23,810 nt of DNA, taken from NCBI GenBank assembly GCA_002413395.1, contig DHWX01000097.1:18031-41840 (forward strand). Reading direction: 5' to 3'. Made by a program: the position numbers and the translations under genes. The notes under the pieces are model-generated. The model was not told the origin of the DNA. It saw only the letters and a program-made list of their open reading frames with translations, and ran no database searches. The DNA comes from Polaromonas sp. UBA5171 (GTDB lineage: Bacteria; Pseudomonadota; Gammaproteobacteria; Burkholderiales; Burkholderiaceae_C). This document shows positions 7,451-15,237 of the stretch, piece after piece; within the stretch, counting starts at the first letter, position 1, and each line of letters starts with the position of its first letter.

Positions 7451-9129
7451 TGATGGATAGCCGAACGGAAAACATGTTTATGGCGGAAACGCACCTGGTT
7501 GAAAACCAGCCACCGCCCCTGCGGGACTACAACCTGTACCTGCAGGATCAGGCGCTGCGCGAAGCCGTACTGCGTGAGGGCGCCGCATGGGCGGAAAATG
7601 AGTTGAGCGCTTTTGGAAAATTGACGGGTTCGCAGGAGTTGATTGAGCTGGGTTTTCAGGCCAACGAAAACAAGCCCGTGCTCCACACCCATGACAACTA
7701 CGGTCACCGCATTGATGAGGTGCGATTTCACCCAGCCTACCACCACCTGATGCAAATTTCACTGCAAAATGGTTTACACGCGTCTCATTGGCTGGACCCC
7801 AAAGCGGGAGCCCAGGTGGCTCGCGCCGCCAAGTGCTATTTGCAAAATCAGGTAGAAGCCGCGCACGGCTGCCCGGTGACGATGACCTCGGCCGTGATTC
7901 CGGCCCTGCTGGAGCAGCCCGACATTGCAGCGCAATGGATGCCCAAAATCCTGGCATGCGATTACGACTACCGCAATATTCCGGTCGAACAAAAGCAGTG
8001 CATCACCATTGGCATGGCAATGACCGAAAAGCAGGGTGGCTCCGATGTGCGCGCCAACACCTTGCGTGCCTACCCACTTACCAGTGGCGGGCCTGGCCAG
8101 CCCTACGAGCTGGTCGGCCACAAGTATTTTGTATCGGCCCCGATGAGTGATGCATTTCTGGTGCTGGCGCAGGCACCGCAAGGACTGTCGTGCTTCTTGC
8201 TGCCGCGCTGGCGGCCGGACGGCAGCAAGAACCCGATGCAGATTCAGCGCCTGAAAAACAAGATGGGCAATGTGGCCAACGCCTCGTGCGAAACCGAATT
8301 GCGCGGTGCCTGGGCCGTGATGATTGGCGGAGCAGGGCGCGGCGTGGCGACCATTCTGAAGATGGTCACCATGACACGCTTCGATTGCATGATTGGCTCT
8401 TCAGCCGGCATGCGCCAGGCAGTGGCGCAGGCTCTGCACCACTGCGCCTATCGGACGGCTTTCGGTAAACGTCTGTCAGAGCAGCCCCTGATGCAAAACG
8501 TGCTGGCTGATCTGGTGATTGAGCATGAGGCGGCGCTGGCGCTGACCATGCGCATCGCCAGTGCCCTGGACCGCAGTGCGCGCAGCGAATCAGAAAAACT
8601 GCTGGTGCGCATGGGCACTGCCGTTGGCAAGTACTGGATTTGCAAACGCACCCCCGGCCATGCCTATGAAGCCATGGAATGCATAGGTGGCAGTGGCGTG
8701 ATGGAGGACTGCATCATGCCGCGCCTGTTCCGCGAATCGCCGGTGAACTCCATCTGGGAGGGCAGTGGCAACGTGCAATGCCTGGACATGCTGCGGGCCA
8801 TGCGCCGCAATCAGGGCTCGGTGGAGACCTTCATGGCGGAGGTGCAGGAGGCCGCCGGAGCGGACCAGCGGCTGGATCACTATGTGGCGCAACTGGGTCG
8901 TGAGTTGACGGACCTGGCAGATATCGAATATCGGGCCCGCGGCGTGGTGGAAAAAATGGCGCTGGCCTTGCAGGGTTCGCTGCTGGTGCGCCACGGTAAC
9001 CCGGTGGTCGCGGATGCCTTTTGCGCATCCCGCCTCACGGGGGAAACCAGCGGTCTGGTTTACGGCAATTTGCCGCGTGGGGTGGATTGTGCCGCGATCA
9101 TCAGGCGCGCGACACCGCTGCTGGCTTGA
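7450..9129 (+). CDS. AidB-like acyl-CoA dehydrogenase
   Basis: The 559-residue flavoprotein resembles the AidB/isovaleryl-CoA dehydrogenase group: an N-terminal segment NQPPPLRDYNLYLQDQALREAV and DEVRFHPAYHHLMQ are characteristic of AidB proteins, whose E. coli member has 541 residues. The FAD-binding segment MTEKQGGSDVRAN is at about residues 191-203. The C-terminal domain carries AYRTAFGKRLSEQPLMQ and ECIGGSGVMEDCIMPRLFRESPVNSIWEGSGNVQCLDMLRA, typical of the acyl-CoA dehydrogenase fold. E. coli AidB protects DNA during alkylation stress; most relatives in other bacteria are treated as acyl-CoA dehydrogenases, and the TetR neighbour favours the metabolic reading. ATG 7450 lies eight bases after AGGAGG; TTG 7447 and ATG 7453 are alternatives. 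A strong terminator follows. Confidence 0.92.
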   Translation: MMDSRTENMFMAETHLVENQPPPLRDYNLYLQDQALREAVLREGAAWAENELSAFGKLTGSQELIELGFQANENKPVLHTHDNYGHRIDEVRFHPAYHHLMQISLQNGLHASHWLDPKAGAQVARAAKCYLQNQVEAAHGCPVTMTSAVIPALLEQPDIAAQWMPKILACDYDYRNIPVEQKQCITIGMAMTEKQGGSDVRANTLRAYPLTSGGPGQPYELVGHKYFVSAPMSDAFLVLAQAPQGLSCFLLPRWRPDGSKNPMQIQRLKNKMGNVANASCETELRGAWAVMIGGAGRGVATILKMVTMTRFDCMIGSSAGMRQAVAQALHHCAYRTAFGKRLSEQPLMQNVLADLVIEHEAALALTMRIASALDRSARSESEKLLVRMGTAVGKYWICKRTPGHAYEAMECIGGSGVMEDCIMPRLFRESPVNSIWEGSGNVQCLDMLRAMRRNQGSVETFMAEVQEAAGADQRLDHYVAQLGRELTDLADIEYRARGVVEKMALALQGSLLVRHGNPVVADAFCASRLTGETSGLVYGNLPRGVDCAAIIRRATPLLA

Positions 9130-9132
9130 GAC

Positions 9133-9163
9133 AAAAAAACCGCCCTGAAAGGCGGTTTTCTTT
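9133..9163. terminator. Bidirectional rho-independent terminator
   Basis: AAAACCGCC-ctgaaa-GGCGGTTTT forms a perfect stem of nine pairs with a six-base loop, with an A-run on the left and T-rich sequence on the right. It sits a few bases after the dehydrogenase stop and 27 bases from the stop of the convergent binding-protein remnant, so it can serve both strands. Confidence 0.9.
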
Positions 9164-9189
9164 GGAGTTGGCTGTCACGCTGCAGCCGC

Positions 9190-9630
9190 TTAGTGCGTGA
9201 TGTAGTCCGACACAACCTTCCAGCGCCCATCCTGCAACTGAGACAGGCGAGACTGGTTATTTCCCAGGCGTTTTTTCGGGCCATACGTGGCTTCAGGGCT
9301 GCCAAAAATATCAGGTGGAATTACCATGGTGTCCATGGCCTTGATGAAGCTTTCGGTAGTGAGGTTGGAGCCGGCTTTCTGCGCGGCGCGGATGAAACTA
9401 TCAACCACGAGGTAGCCATAGACTGAAAATACCGCGGGATCCTCGTTGAACGCAGTTTTGTACTTGTTGGCCCAAAAGCGCAGTGGTTGCGAGGCGTCGT
9501 CGAGGTAGGGGTTTTGCACCGTCATGGTGGCGTACAAACCGTCCATGGCCTTGCCTCCCAGTTTGTGAATCAGGTCAGTGTAGGCTGCGCTGGAGCCCAG
9601 GAAAACCGGGTTGTAGCCCAGTTTGCGCGC
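9190..9630 (-). pseudogene. 3' remnant of a LivK-type branched-chain amino acid ABC binding protein
   Basis: The last 147 codons of a periplasmic Leu/Ile/Val-binding-type protein are intact: ARKLGYNPVFLGSSAAYTD, DGLYATMTVQNPYLDD, FNEDPAVFSVYGYLVVDSFIRAAQKAG and FGSPEATYGPKKRLGNNQSRLSQLQDGRWKVVSDY. Full-length members have roughly 370-420 residues, so the signal peptide and the first lobe are missing. At about 9630 the homology stops abruptly and becomes a transposase in another frame. The remaining frame stays open upstream to 9909 only because it runs out of frame through the transposase. No functional binding protein can be made from it. Confidence 0.85.
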
Positions 9631-10072
9631 TCTTGTCGATGGTGACCTTCTCTGGAAAATCGTGCAGATTGATGGCCCTCTCCAGAAAACGCCATGCCGC
9701 AGCCATATCCAGCTTGACAGCGAACAGGAAGTCCACCGTGTCACCTGCGCGGTCAACGGCGCGATAAAGGTATTTCCATTGGTCGGCCACCTTGATGTAA
9801 GTCTCGTCCATTCGCCAACTCTTGCCAACAGGTTGCTTGCGTCGCCGGAAAACGGCGGCCAGTACCAGCAGCATCCTGATCGCCCGGCGATGAGCGCTGG
9901 CGTGGTCAACGAACACCCCTCGCTCCTGCATCATTTCCTCTATATGTCGCATGCTCAGCGGAGAGGTCGCATACCATCGCACGCATGTCAGCATCACTTC
10001 CAGCGGATAGTGGAGCCGTTTGAGAACCCTGCGCAATGCGCTATTGATCGAACTATTGCGAAACTCAAGCAT
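9631..10072 (-). mobile_element. Truncated IS6-family transposase (IS remnant)
   Basis: The reading frame from the ATG at 10072 gives an IS6/IS26-like DDE transposase: HYPLEVMLTCVRWYATSPLSMRHIEEMMQERGVFVDH, then FRRRKQPVGKSWRMDETYIKVADQWKYLYRAVDRAGDTVDFLF with the first catalytic Asp in MDETY, and the second Asp in TIDKS. The match ends there at about 9630, so the third catalytic residue (Glu) and the C-terminal third are lost; intact members have about 235 residues. The frame continues for some 18 unrelated codons into the binding-protein remnant. The element's outer end probably lies between 10073 and 10164, but I could not identify a convincing terminal inverted repeat. It sits between old backbone genes and the carboxylase locus. 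Confidence 0.85.
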
Positions 10073-10164
10073 GCTGCCGATTGTCGGATATTCTTATTGC
10101 GAGAAAACCACAGATCGCGCACCCTGATTTGCCACGGTTCTGAACATTCCCCGCTGCCAGCGCC

Positions 10165-13100
10165 TCACCAACTATCGACAAATCGCGTCTCTGGCGCGGC
10201 AGGCGAATTTCCTGCCGACACCAGGCCGCGCACCAGCCACGACCGGGTCTGCGCCGGGTCGATGACAGCGTCGATCTCCAGCGTCGCCGCCATGTTGGTG
10301 GCCTGGCCGTTTTCGTACTGCTGATCGATCAGCTTCTTGAACAGCGCGTCGCGCCCGGCACCGGGTGCCGCGGCTTCCAGCTCCTTGCGAAAGCCCAGGC
10401 GCACGTAGCCTTCGATCCCCATGGCACCAAACTCGCCGGTCGGCCAGGACACGGTGAACACTGGTGCGTCAAAGCCGCCAGCCGTCATGGCCTGAGCGCC
10501 CAGACCGTAACCCTTGCGCAGCACCACGGCAAAGAACGGCACGCTGAGGTGCGCCGCCACCACGAACATGCGGCACACATGCCGCACCTGCGCCTGGGCT
10601 TCGATGTCGGGTCCGACCATGAAGCCCGGCGTGTCGGTGAGCGAGATGATGGGCAGGCCGTGCGCGTTGCACAGCTGCATGAAACGCGCGGCCTTGTCGG
10701 CGGCGTCCACATCAATCGCACCGCCGAGGTGCTTGGGGTTGTTGGCGATGATGCCCACGGGTCGGCCCTCGATGCGCGCCAGCGCGGTGAGGATGCCTGC
10801 GCCAAAACCCGCGCGCAGCTCCAGCAACGACTCGCTATCCACCAGCCCCAGCATCACGGTTCGCACGTCGTACACGCGCAGACGATTTTCGGGCACCGCA
10901 TGGCGCAGTTGGCGCTGGTCTGCGCAGCGCCATGGCTGCACGGATTCGGCGATCGACCCCTGAAAATACGACAAGTAGCGCTTGGCGGCACGCACCGCCT
11001 CGGCTTCGTCTTTCACCAAAATGTCGATCACGCCGTTGCCGGACTGCACGCCGCTGGGGCCAATCTGCTCGGGCTTGAAGGTGCCCAGCCCACCGCCTTC
11101 AATCATGGCGGGGCCGCTCATACCGATGTTGCTATTTTCGGTGGCGATGATGACATCGGCGCAACCCAGCAAGGCGGCATTGCCGGCAAAGCAACGTCCC
11201 GAGACAATGCCCACTACGGGCACTTTGCCCGACAGTGCGGCAAAGCTGCTGAAGGTGTGGTTGTTGAGCCCAGCCACGATGGGCATGTCGGTGTCGCCCG
11301 GGCGGCCGCCGCCACCTTCGGCAAATAGCACCAGTGGAAGCTTAAGCTGGTGCGCCAGACCCAGCATGCGGTCCTTCTTGTGGTGGTTGCGCATGCCTTG
11401 CGTGCCGGCCAGCACGGTGTAGTCGTAGGCCATCACGACGCAGCGCGATTTCTCCGGTCCAAACAGATCGGCGTTGACACTGCCCAGACCGGTGACCATG
11501 CCATCCGCCGGCGTATTGGCCACCAGGTCTTGCAGCGAGCGGCGACGGGTTTGCGCAGCAATCGCCAGCGCGCCATATTCAATGAAGCTGTCGGGGTTGT
11601 CTTGTAAATCGCAGAGGTCGGCTATGTTCTCGCGAGCGGTGCGGCTGCCGGTTTTGCGGCGGCGTGCCACCGCTTCCGGTCGGTTGGCATCGAGCGTGAA
11701 TGCATGGCGGTCTATGACGTGTTGCAGGTCGGGTCGGATCTGGTCAAGGTCGGCGTTGTGGGCCGCCTGTGCGACCTCCACCGCGACCTCCATCGTCTCC
11801 AGTCGCACCAAGGTCTGGCCCTGGCCGAGGTAGTCGCCCAGCGCAACCCGAATCTCCAGCACGCGACCGGCCGCGTGGGACAGCAGCAGGTGCTCCATCT
11901 TCATGGCTTCCAGCACGGCGATTTGGCCACCGGCCGGCACGACGTCGCCAACGGCGACGTCGAGCTGCACCAGTTTGGCCGGCATCGGCGCACGCACCGC
12001 GCTGAATCCGTCGTCGTCTTGCTCAGGCTGAATGCCAAATGAGGCTGTAGCCCCAGTTTTATGTGTGTGTTCAGCTACATTTTGTATAGCATATTGGCTA
12101 TCGATGAATTGTGCTGCGGCCAGCAACTCCGGCAGATGCGCCTCCACAAAACGCGTGTGGACCTGCTGCGAGTCAAACTCAGGACGCGCCCCGAGTGCCT
12201 GCAGCAATGACAGGTTGGTCGCCATGCCCTCAATCTGGCATTCGTCGAGCGCACGGCGAGCCCGGCGCGCCGCGTCGGCAAAGTCATTGCTGCGAGAAAG
12301 AATGATGAGCTTGGCCAGCAGCGTGTCGTAATGCGGTGACGGGGCACAGCCGGCGTAACCATGCGTGTCCACCCGGATACCGGGGCCAGAGGGCATGTCG
12401 AATCGTAGCAACGAACCGCCGGAGGGTTTGACCTGGCCTTGCGCATTCAGCGTTTCCGCGTTGATGCGCCATTGCACAGCAAAGCCTTGCGCACGCGGTG
12501 GCGCAGCAGGATTGAGCCCCAGTGCCACCAAACTTTGACCCGCCGCCACGCCAATTTGCAGCTGCACCAGGTCCAGGCCGGTCACTTCTTCGGTGACGGT
12601 GTGTTCCACCTGCAGGCGTGGATTGGCTTCAATGAAGACATAAGGCAGATCGTGCGAGTCTTCATCCACCAGAAACTCGAAGGTTCCCAAACTGCGGTAC
12701 TTCACGGTCTGCGCGAGCTTCAAGGCAGCTTGCGTGATGCTCTGACGCAGTGCTTCGGGTAACGACGGACTCGGGGCAATTTCCACCAGCTTCTGAAAGC
12801 GCCGCTGTAACGAGCATTCGCGCTCGCCCAGCGACATGACCTGCATACCGTCGCCGATGATTTGAATTTCGATATGCCGGGCGCGCGTCATCAAACGTTC
12901 GACATAAACACCGTCCACATCAAACGCCGCACGGGCCTCCGACACGCAGCGCGCGTAGGCTTCAGGCAGATCTTTGGCGTCGAGCACCGCGCGCATGCCG
13001 CGACCGCCACCGCCACCAATGGCTTTGATCATCACGCCGGCGGGAACAGTGCCGGCATTCTGTGCCGCAAAAAAGGCTTGTGCCTGTTCCAGACTCACCG

Positions 13101-13506
13101 CGCCCGGGCTACCGGGCATCAGCGGCACGCCACACTGTTGTGCGAGCGCACGAGCGCGGGCCTTGTCGCCAAACAGCGCAAGCTGCTCCACTGTGGGGCC
13201 AATGAAGGTGATGCCGGCGTCTCCACAGGCCTGCGCAAAGTCGGCGCGCTCGCTCAAAAAACCATAGCCTGGGTGAACCGCATCGCAACCTGTTTGCCGC
13301 GCAATCGCAATAATGCAGGCCATATCCAGATACGCCGACGGCCCCCTAGCGTTCAGAGCCACCGCTTCATCCGCTCGACGCACGTGCAACGCCTGAGCAT
13401 CATCCTGTGCATAGACGGCCACACTGCGAATACCCAAATCGTGCACGGCGCGAACCAATCGCAGGGCGATCTCGCCCCGATTGGCAATCAGAATTTTCTT
13501 GAACAC
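10165..13506 (-). CDS. Single-chain biotin-dependent acyl-CoA carboxylase (BC-BCCP-CT fusion)
   Basis: The 1113-residue protein joins all parts of an acyl-CoA carboxylase. Residues 1-450 are biotin carboxylase: FKKILIANRGEIALR, the ATP-grasp loop IKAIGGGGGRGM (160-171), EANPRLQVEHTVTEE (293-307). Residues 505-570 are the biotin carrier domain with the biotinylated lysine K536 in EAMKM. Residues 600-1110 are the two-lobed carboxyltransferase (GGGGRPGD at 731-738; GRCFAGNAALLGCADVIIAT; TDTPGFMVG near 957-965). It would carboxylate an acyl-CoA with bicarbonate and ATP in the cytoplasm. Single-chain enzymes of this order are known, for example mycobacterial long-chain acyl-CoA carboxylase. Only about 55 residues separate BC from BCCP. 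The start is GTG at 13506 with AAGGA upstream that overlaps the ligase stop (11-base gap), so the two genes are coupled. The substrate is unknown. Confidence 0.93.
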   Translation of the reverse strand: MFKKILIANRGEIALRLVRAVHDLGIRSVAVYAQDDAQALHVRRADEAVALNARGPSAYLDMACIIAIARQTGCDAVHPGYGFLSERADFAQACGDAGITFIGPTVEQLALFGDKARARALAQQCGVPLMPGSPGAVSLEQAQAFFAAQNAGTVPAGVMIKAIGGGGGRGMRAVLDAKDLPEAYARCVSEARAAFDVDGVYVERLMTRARHIEIQIIGDGMQVMSLGERECSLQRRFQKLVEIAPSPSLPEALRQSITQAALKLAQTVKYRSLGTFEFLVDEDSHDLPYVFIEANPRLQVEHTVTEEVTGLDLVQLQIGVAAGQSLVALGLNPAAPPRAQGFAVQWRINAETLNAQGQVKPSGGSLLRFDMPSGPGIRVDTHGYAGCAPSPHYDTLLAKLIILSRSNDFADAARRARRALDECQIEGMATNLSLLQALGARPEFDSQQVHTRFVEAHLPELLAAAQFIDSQYAIQNVAEHTHKTGATASFGIQPEQDDDGFSAVRAPMPAKLVQLDVAVGDVVPAGGQIAVLEAMKMEHLLLSHAAGRVLEIRVALGDYLGQGQTLVRLETMEVAVEVAQAAHNADLDQIRPDLQHVIDRHAFTLDANRPEAVARRRKTGSRTARENIADLCDLQDNPDSFIEYGALAIAAQTRRRSLQDLVANTPADGMVTGLGSVNADLFGPEKSRCVVMAYDYTVLAGTQGMRNHHKKDRMLGLAHQLKLPLVLFAEGGGGRPGDTDMPIVAGLNNHTFSSFAALSGKVPVVGIVSGRCFAGNAALLGCADVIIATENSNIGMSGPAMIEGGGLGTFKPEQIGPSGVQSGNGVIDILVKDEAEAVRAAKRYLSYFQGSIAESVQPWRCADQRQLRHAVPENRLRVYDVRTVMLGLVDSESLLELRAGFGAGILTALARIEGRPVGIIANNPKHLGGAIDVDAADKAARFMQLCNAHGLPIISLTDTPGFMVGPDIEAQAQVRHVCRMFVVAAHLSVPFFAVVLRKGYGLGAQAMTAGGFDAPVFTVSWPTGEFGAMGIEGYVRLGFRKELEAAAPGAGRDALFKKLIDQQYENGQATNMAATLEIDAVIDPAQTRSWLVRGLVSAGNSPAAPETRFVDSW
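12041..12101. repeat. Repeat-like palindromic insert inside the carboxylase linker
   Basis: This AT-richer stretch contains GGCT-gt-AGCC (12043-12052) and ATAGC-atattg-GCTAT (12086-12101), spaced like a dispersed Comamonadaceae repeat that I recall as 'gctat..tatagc ... ggctnnagcc ... gattt'. It encodes roughly residues 469-488 of the carboxylase, exactly in the gap between the BC and BCCP domains. Membership in that repeat family is from memory and needs a search. Confidence 0.4.
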
Positions 13507-13517
13507 GTGGTTTTCCT

Positions 13518-15140
13518 TCAGACTTGATCTTTGAGCAGGCGACGCAACACCTTGCCCGCGCCGGTGGCAGGCAGTGCCTCAATGAATTTCACCTCGCGTG
13601 GTGTCTTGTAGGTTGCCATGTTGTCGCGCGACCAGGCCACCAGGGCTGCTGCATCCAGGCTCTGGCCTGGCTTGAGCACCACAAAGGCTTTGACCACTTC
13701 GCCCTTGCCCGCATCGGGTACGCCGATGACCGCCGCCTGGGCGATGGCCGGATGTTTGATCAGAATGGTTTCCACCTCCTCCGGAAACACGCTGTAACCC
13801 GAGACCTTGATCATTTCCTTGAAGCGGCCGATAAAGGTGAGGTAGCCATCCGCGTCCATTTTTCCCATATCGCCGGTGTAGACCCAGCCGTTGCGCAGCG
13901 TCTTGGCGGTAGCTTCAGGATTGTTCCAATAGCCCTTGAACACGCCGGCGCTACGCATCACGATTTCACCCACTTGGCCGGGCGCACATTCGCGCTCCGT
14001 GTCGGGCTCCAGAATGCGGATATCGTTGCCCGGAATCGCCTTGCCTTGTGTCCCCCAGCGGATCGCATCGTGGGGCATGTAGGTGTCCACCGTGTGGGTC
14101 TCACTCAAGCCGTAGGCGGCTTCGTGGGAATTGCAGTTGACGGCCAGGGTCTTCCATTGGGCGGCCAGCGTCTCGGTAAACACAATGCCAAAGCTGGTCA
14201 CCGGGTTCATGCGCAGGCTCGACAAATCAAATTCCTTCGCGCCGGGCGCCTGCATGGCAAAGACATTCATGGGTGCAATGCTGTACCACCAGGTGACGCG
14301 GTGCCGTGCAATCGCCTGCAGCACCGTCAGCGGGTCAAAGCGGTACAGAAGCACCGACGTGGCGCCCGTAAACACGGTGACGTTGATGCCCATGACCATG
14401 CCGGCAATGTGATACAGCGGCGCCACGGCCAGCAGCACATCGGCCGCCACCACGCCATTGCAGTTGGCCGCCGCCGCCGACTTGTACAGGGCGTTGCGGT
14501 AAGTGAGCATGGCGCCCTTGGGCAAGCCGGTGGTGCCCGAGGTGTAGGTCATCAGGGCCACATCGTCTATGTCCAGCGCAACGGGGGGCGGCCTGGCATG
14601 GCCCTGGGTGGCGAGCATGAAGTCTTCCACGTCGGCGGGCAGGGGTTGGGCCTGGTTTTTCATGGCCAGCAGCTCAGCGGGAATGTCCACACTGGGCTGC
14701 TCAGGCAACAAGTCGGCGTAGCGCACGGCAAACACATGGGCCAGCGCCGTCTTGGCGCGCACCTGCGCCACCACCGGCAGCAGGTTGTCGGCGGCAACGA
14801 TCACGCGCGCCTTGAGGTCGTTGAGCTGGTATTCCAGCTCATGCTCCTTGTTGAGCGGCCCGCACGGGCAGACGATGGCACCGAGCTTCTGGATGCCGTA
14901 GTGCGCCATGATGTACTGTGGGCAGTTGTTCATAAACAGCGCCACCGGATCGCCCTTTTTCACACCCAGCACTGCGAGCCTTGCCGCGAAGGCATCGCTG
15001 GCGCGATCCAACTCGGCATAGCTCACTGCGTGCCCGTACCAGAGGTAAGCAGGTTTCGTCGGCTGCTGGCGCGCGTGATGACGCAGGTGTTCGTGCAGTG
15101 GTGCATCCCTATTCAGAGATGAGGCCGCGACTGTCTCCAT
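13518..15140 (-). CDS. Acyl-CoA ligase (AMP-forming, class I adenylate-forming family)
   Basis: The 540-residue enzyme activates a carboxylic acid to its CoA thioester through an acyl-adenylate. It shows the P-loop TYTSGTTGLPKG (residues 198-209), APLYHIAGMVMGIN, the AYGLSET adenine-binding segment, YTGDMGKMDADGYLTFIGRFKEMIKVSGYSVFPEEVE with the hinge region, and the C-terminal catalytic lysine K530 in GAGKVLRR. No signal or membrane anchor is seen. The acid cannot be predicted; residues such as CPCGPLNKEHELEYQLND are typical of the broad fatty/aryl acyl-CoA ligase group. The ATG at 15140 has AAGGAAG (15146-15152 on the plus strand, reverse complement) five bases upstream. It is the first gene of the left arm, followed after 11 bases by the single-chain carboxylase, its probable next step. 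Confidence 0.93.
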   Translation of the reverse strand: METVAASSLNRDAPLHEHLRHHARQQPTKPAYLWYGHAVSYAELDRASDAFAARLAVLGVKKGDPVALFMNNCPQYIMAHYGIQKLGAIVCPCGPLNKEHELEYQLNDLKARVIVAADNLLPVVAQVRAKTALAHVFAVRYADLLPEQPSVDIPAELLAMKNQAQPLPADVEDFMLATQGHARPPPVALDIDDVALMTYTSGTTGLPKGAMLTYRNALYKSAAAANCNGVVAADVLLAVAPLYHIAGMVMGINVTVFTGATSVLLYRFDPLTVLQAIARHRVTWWYSIAPMNVFAMQAPGAKEFDLSSLRMNPVTSFGIVFTETLAAQWKTLAVNCNSHEAAYGLSETHTVDTYMPHDAIRWGTQGKAIPGNDIRILEPDTERECAPGQVGEIVMRSAGVFKGYWNNPEATAKTLRNGWVYTGDMGKMDADGYLTFIGRFKEMIKVSGYSVFPEEVETILIKHPAIAQAAVIGVPDAGKGEVVKAFVVLKPGQSLDAAALVAWSRDNMATYKTPREVKFIEALPATGAGKVLRRLLKDQV

Positions 15141-15188
15141 GGTGTCTTCCTTTAGGGTTTACTCGGGGTGCTTATGCCGTGCGGATAC

Positions 15189-15237
15189 TTGTCAATGTAT
15201 ACGATTAATAGAACAATACTATCCATTGGTATAACAA
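15189..15237. promoter_or_regulatory. Divergent control region between ligase and TetR genes
   Basis: The 97-base gap between the divergent starts is AT-rich and holds several symmetric elements: GTATAC (15197-15202), ATAG-aacaata-CTAT (15208-15222) and TTGgTATAaCAA (15226-15237), the last ending directly before the TetR ATG. A weak promoter toward TetR (TTGTCA 15189, 17 bases, AACAAT 15212) can be drawn. One of these palindromes is likely the operator of the TetR protein; I cannot tell which. Confidence 0.4.

Noticed and set aside
9190..9909. A 239-codon open frame joining the binding-protein remnant to upstream sequence
   Set aside because: Only the last 147 codons match a protein family; the upstream part reads the transposase out of frame, so it is a chimeric accident of the IS junction.
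10549..11328. Plus-strand open frames opposite the carboxylase (also 11704-12042 and 12862-13527)
   Set aside because: They are shadows of the minus-strand carboxylase; the minus frame is continuous with all catalytic motifs.
13524..15122. A 532-codon open frame on the plus strand opposite the acyl-CoA ligase
   Set aside because: It is an antisense shadow caused by high GC at third positions; its composition (His, Gly, Gln, Arg rich) matches no family, while the minus strand encodes a complete ligase.
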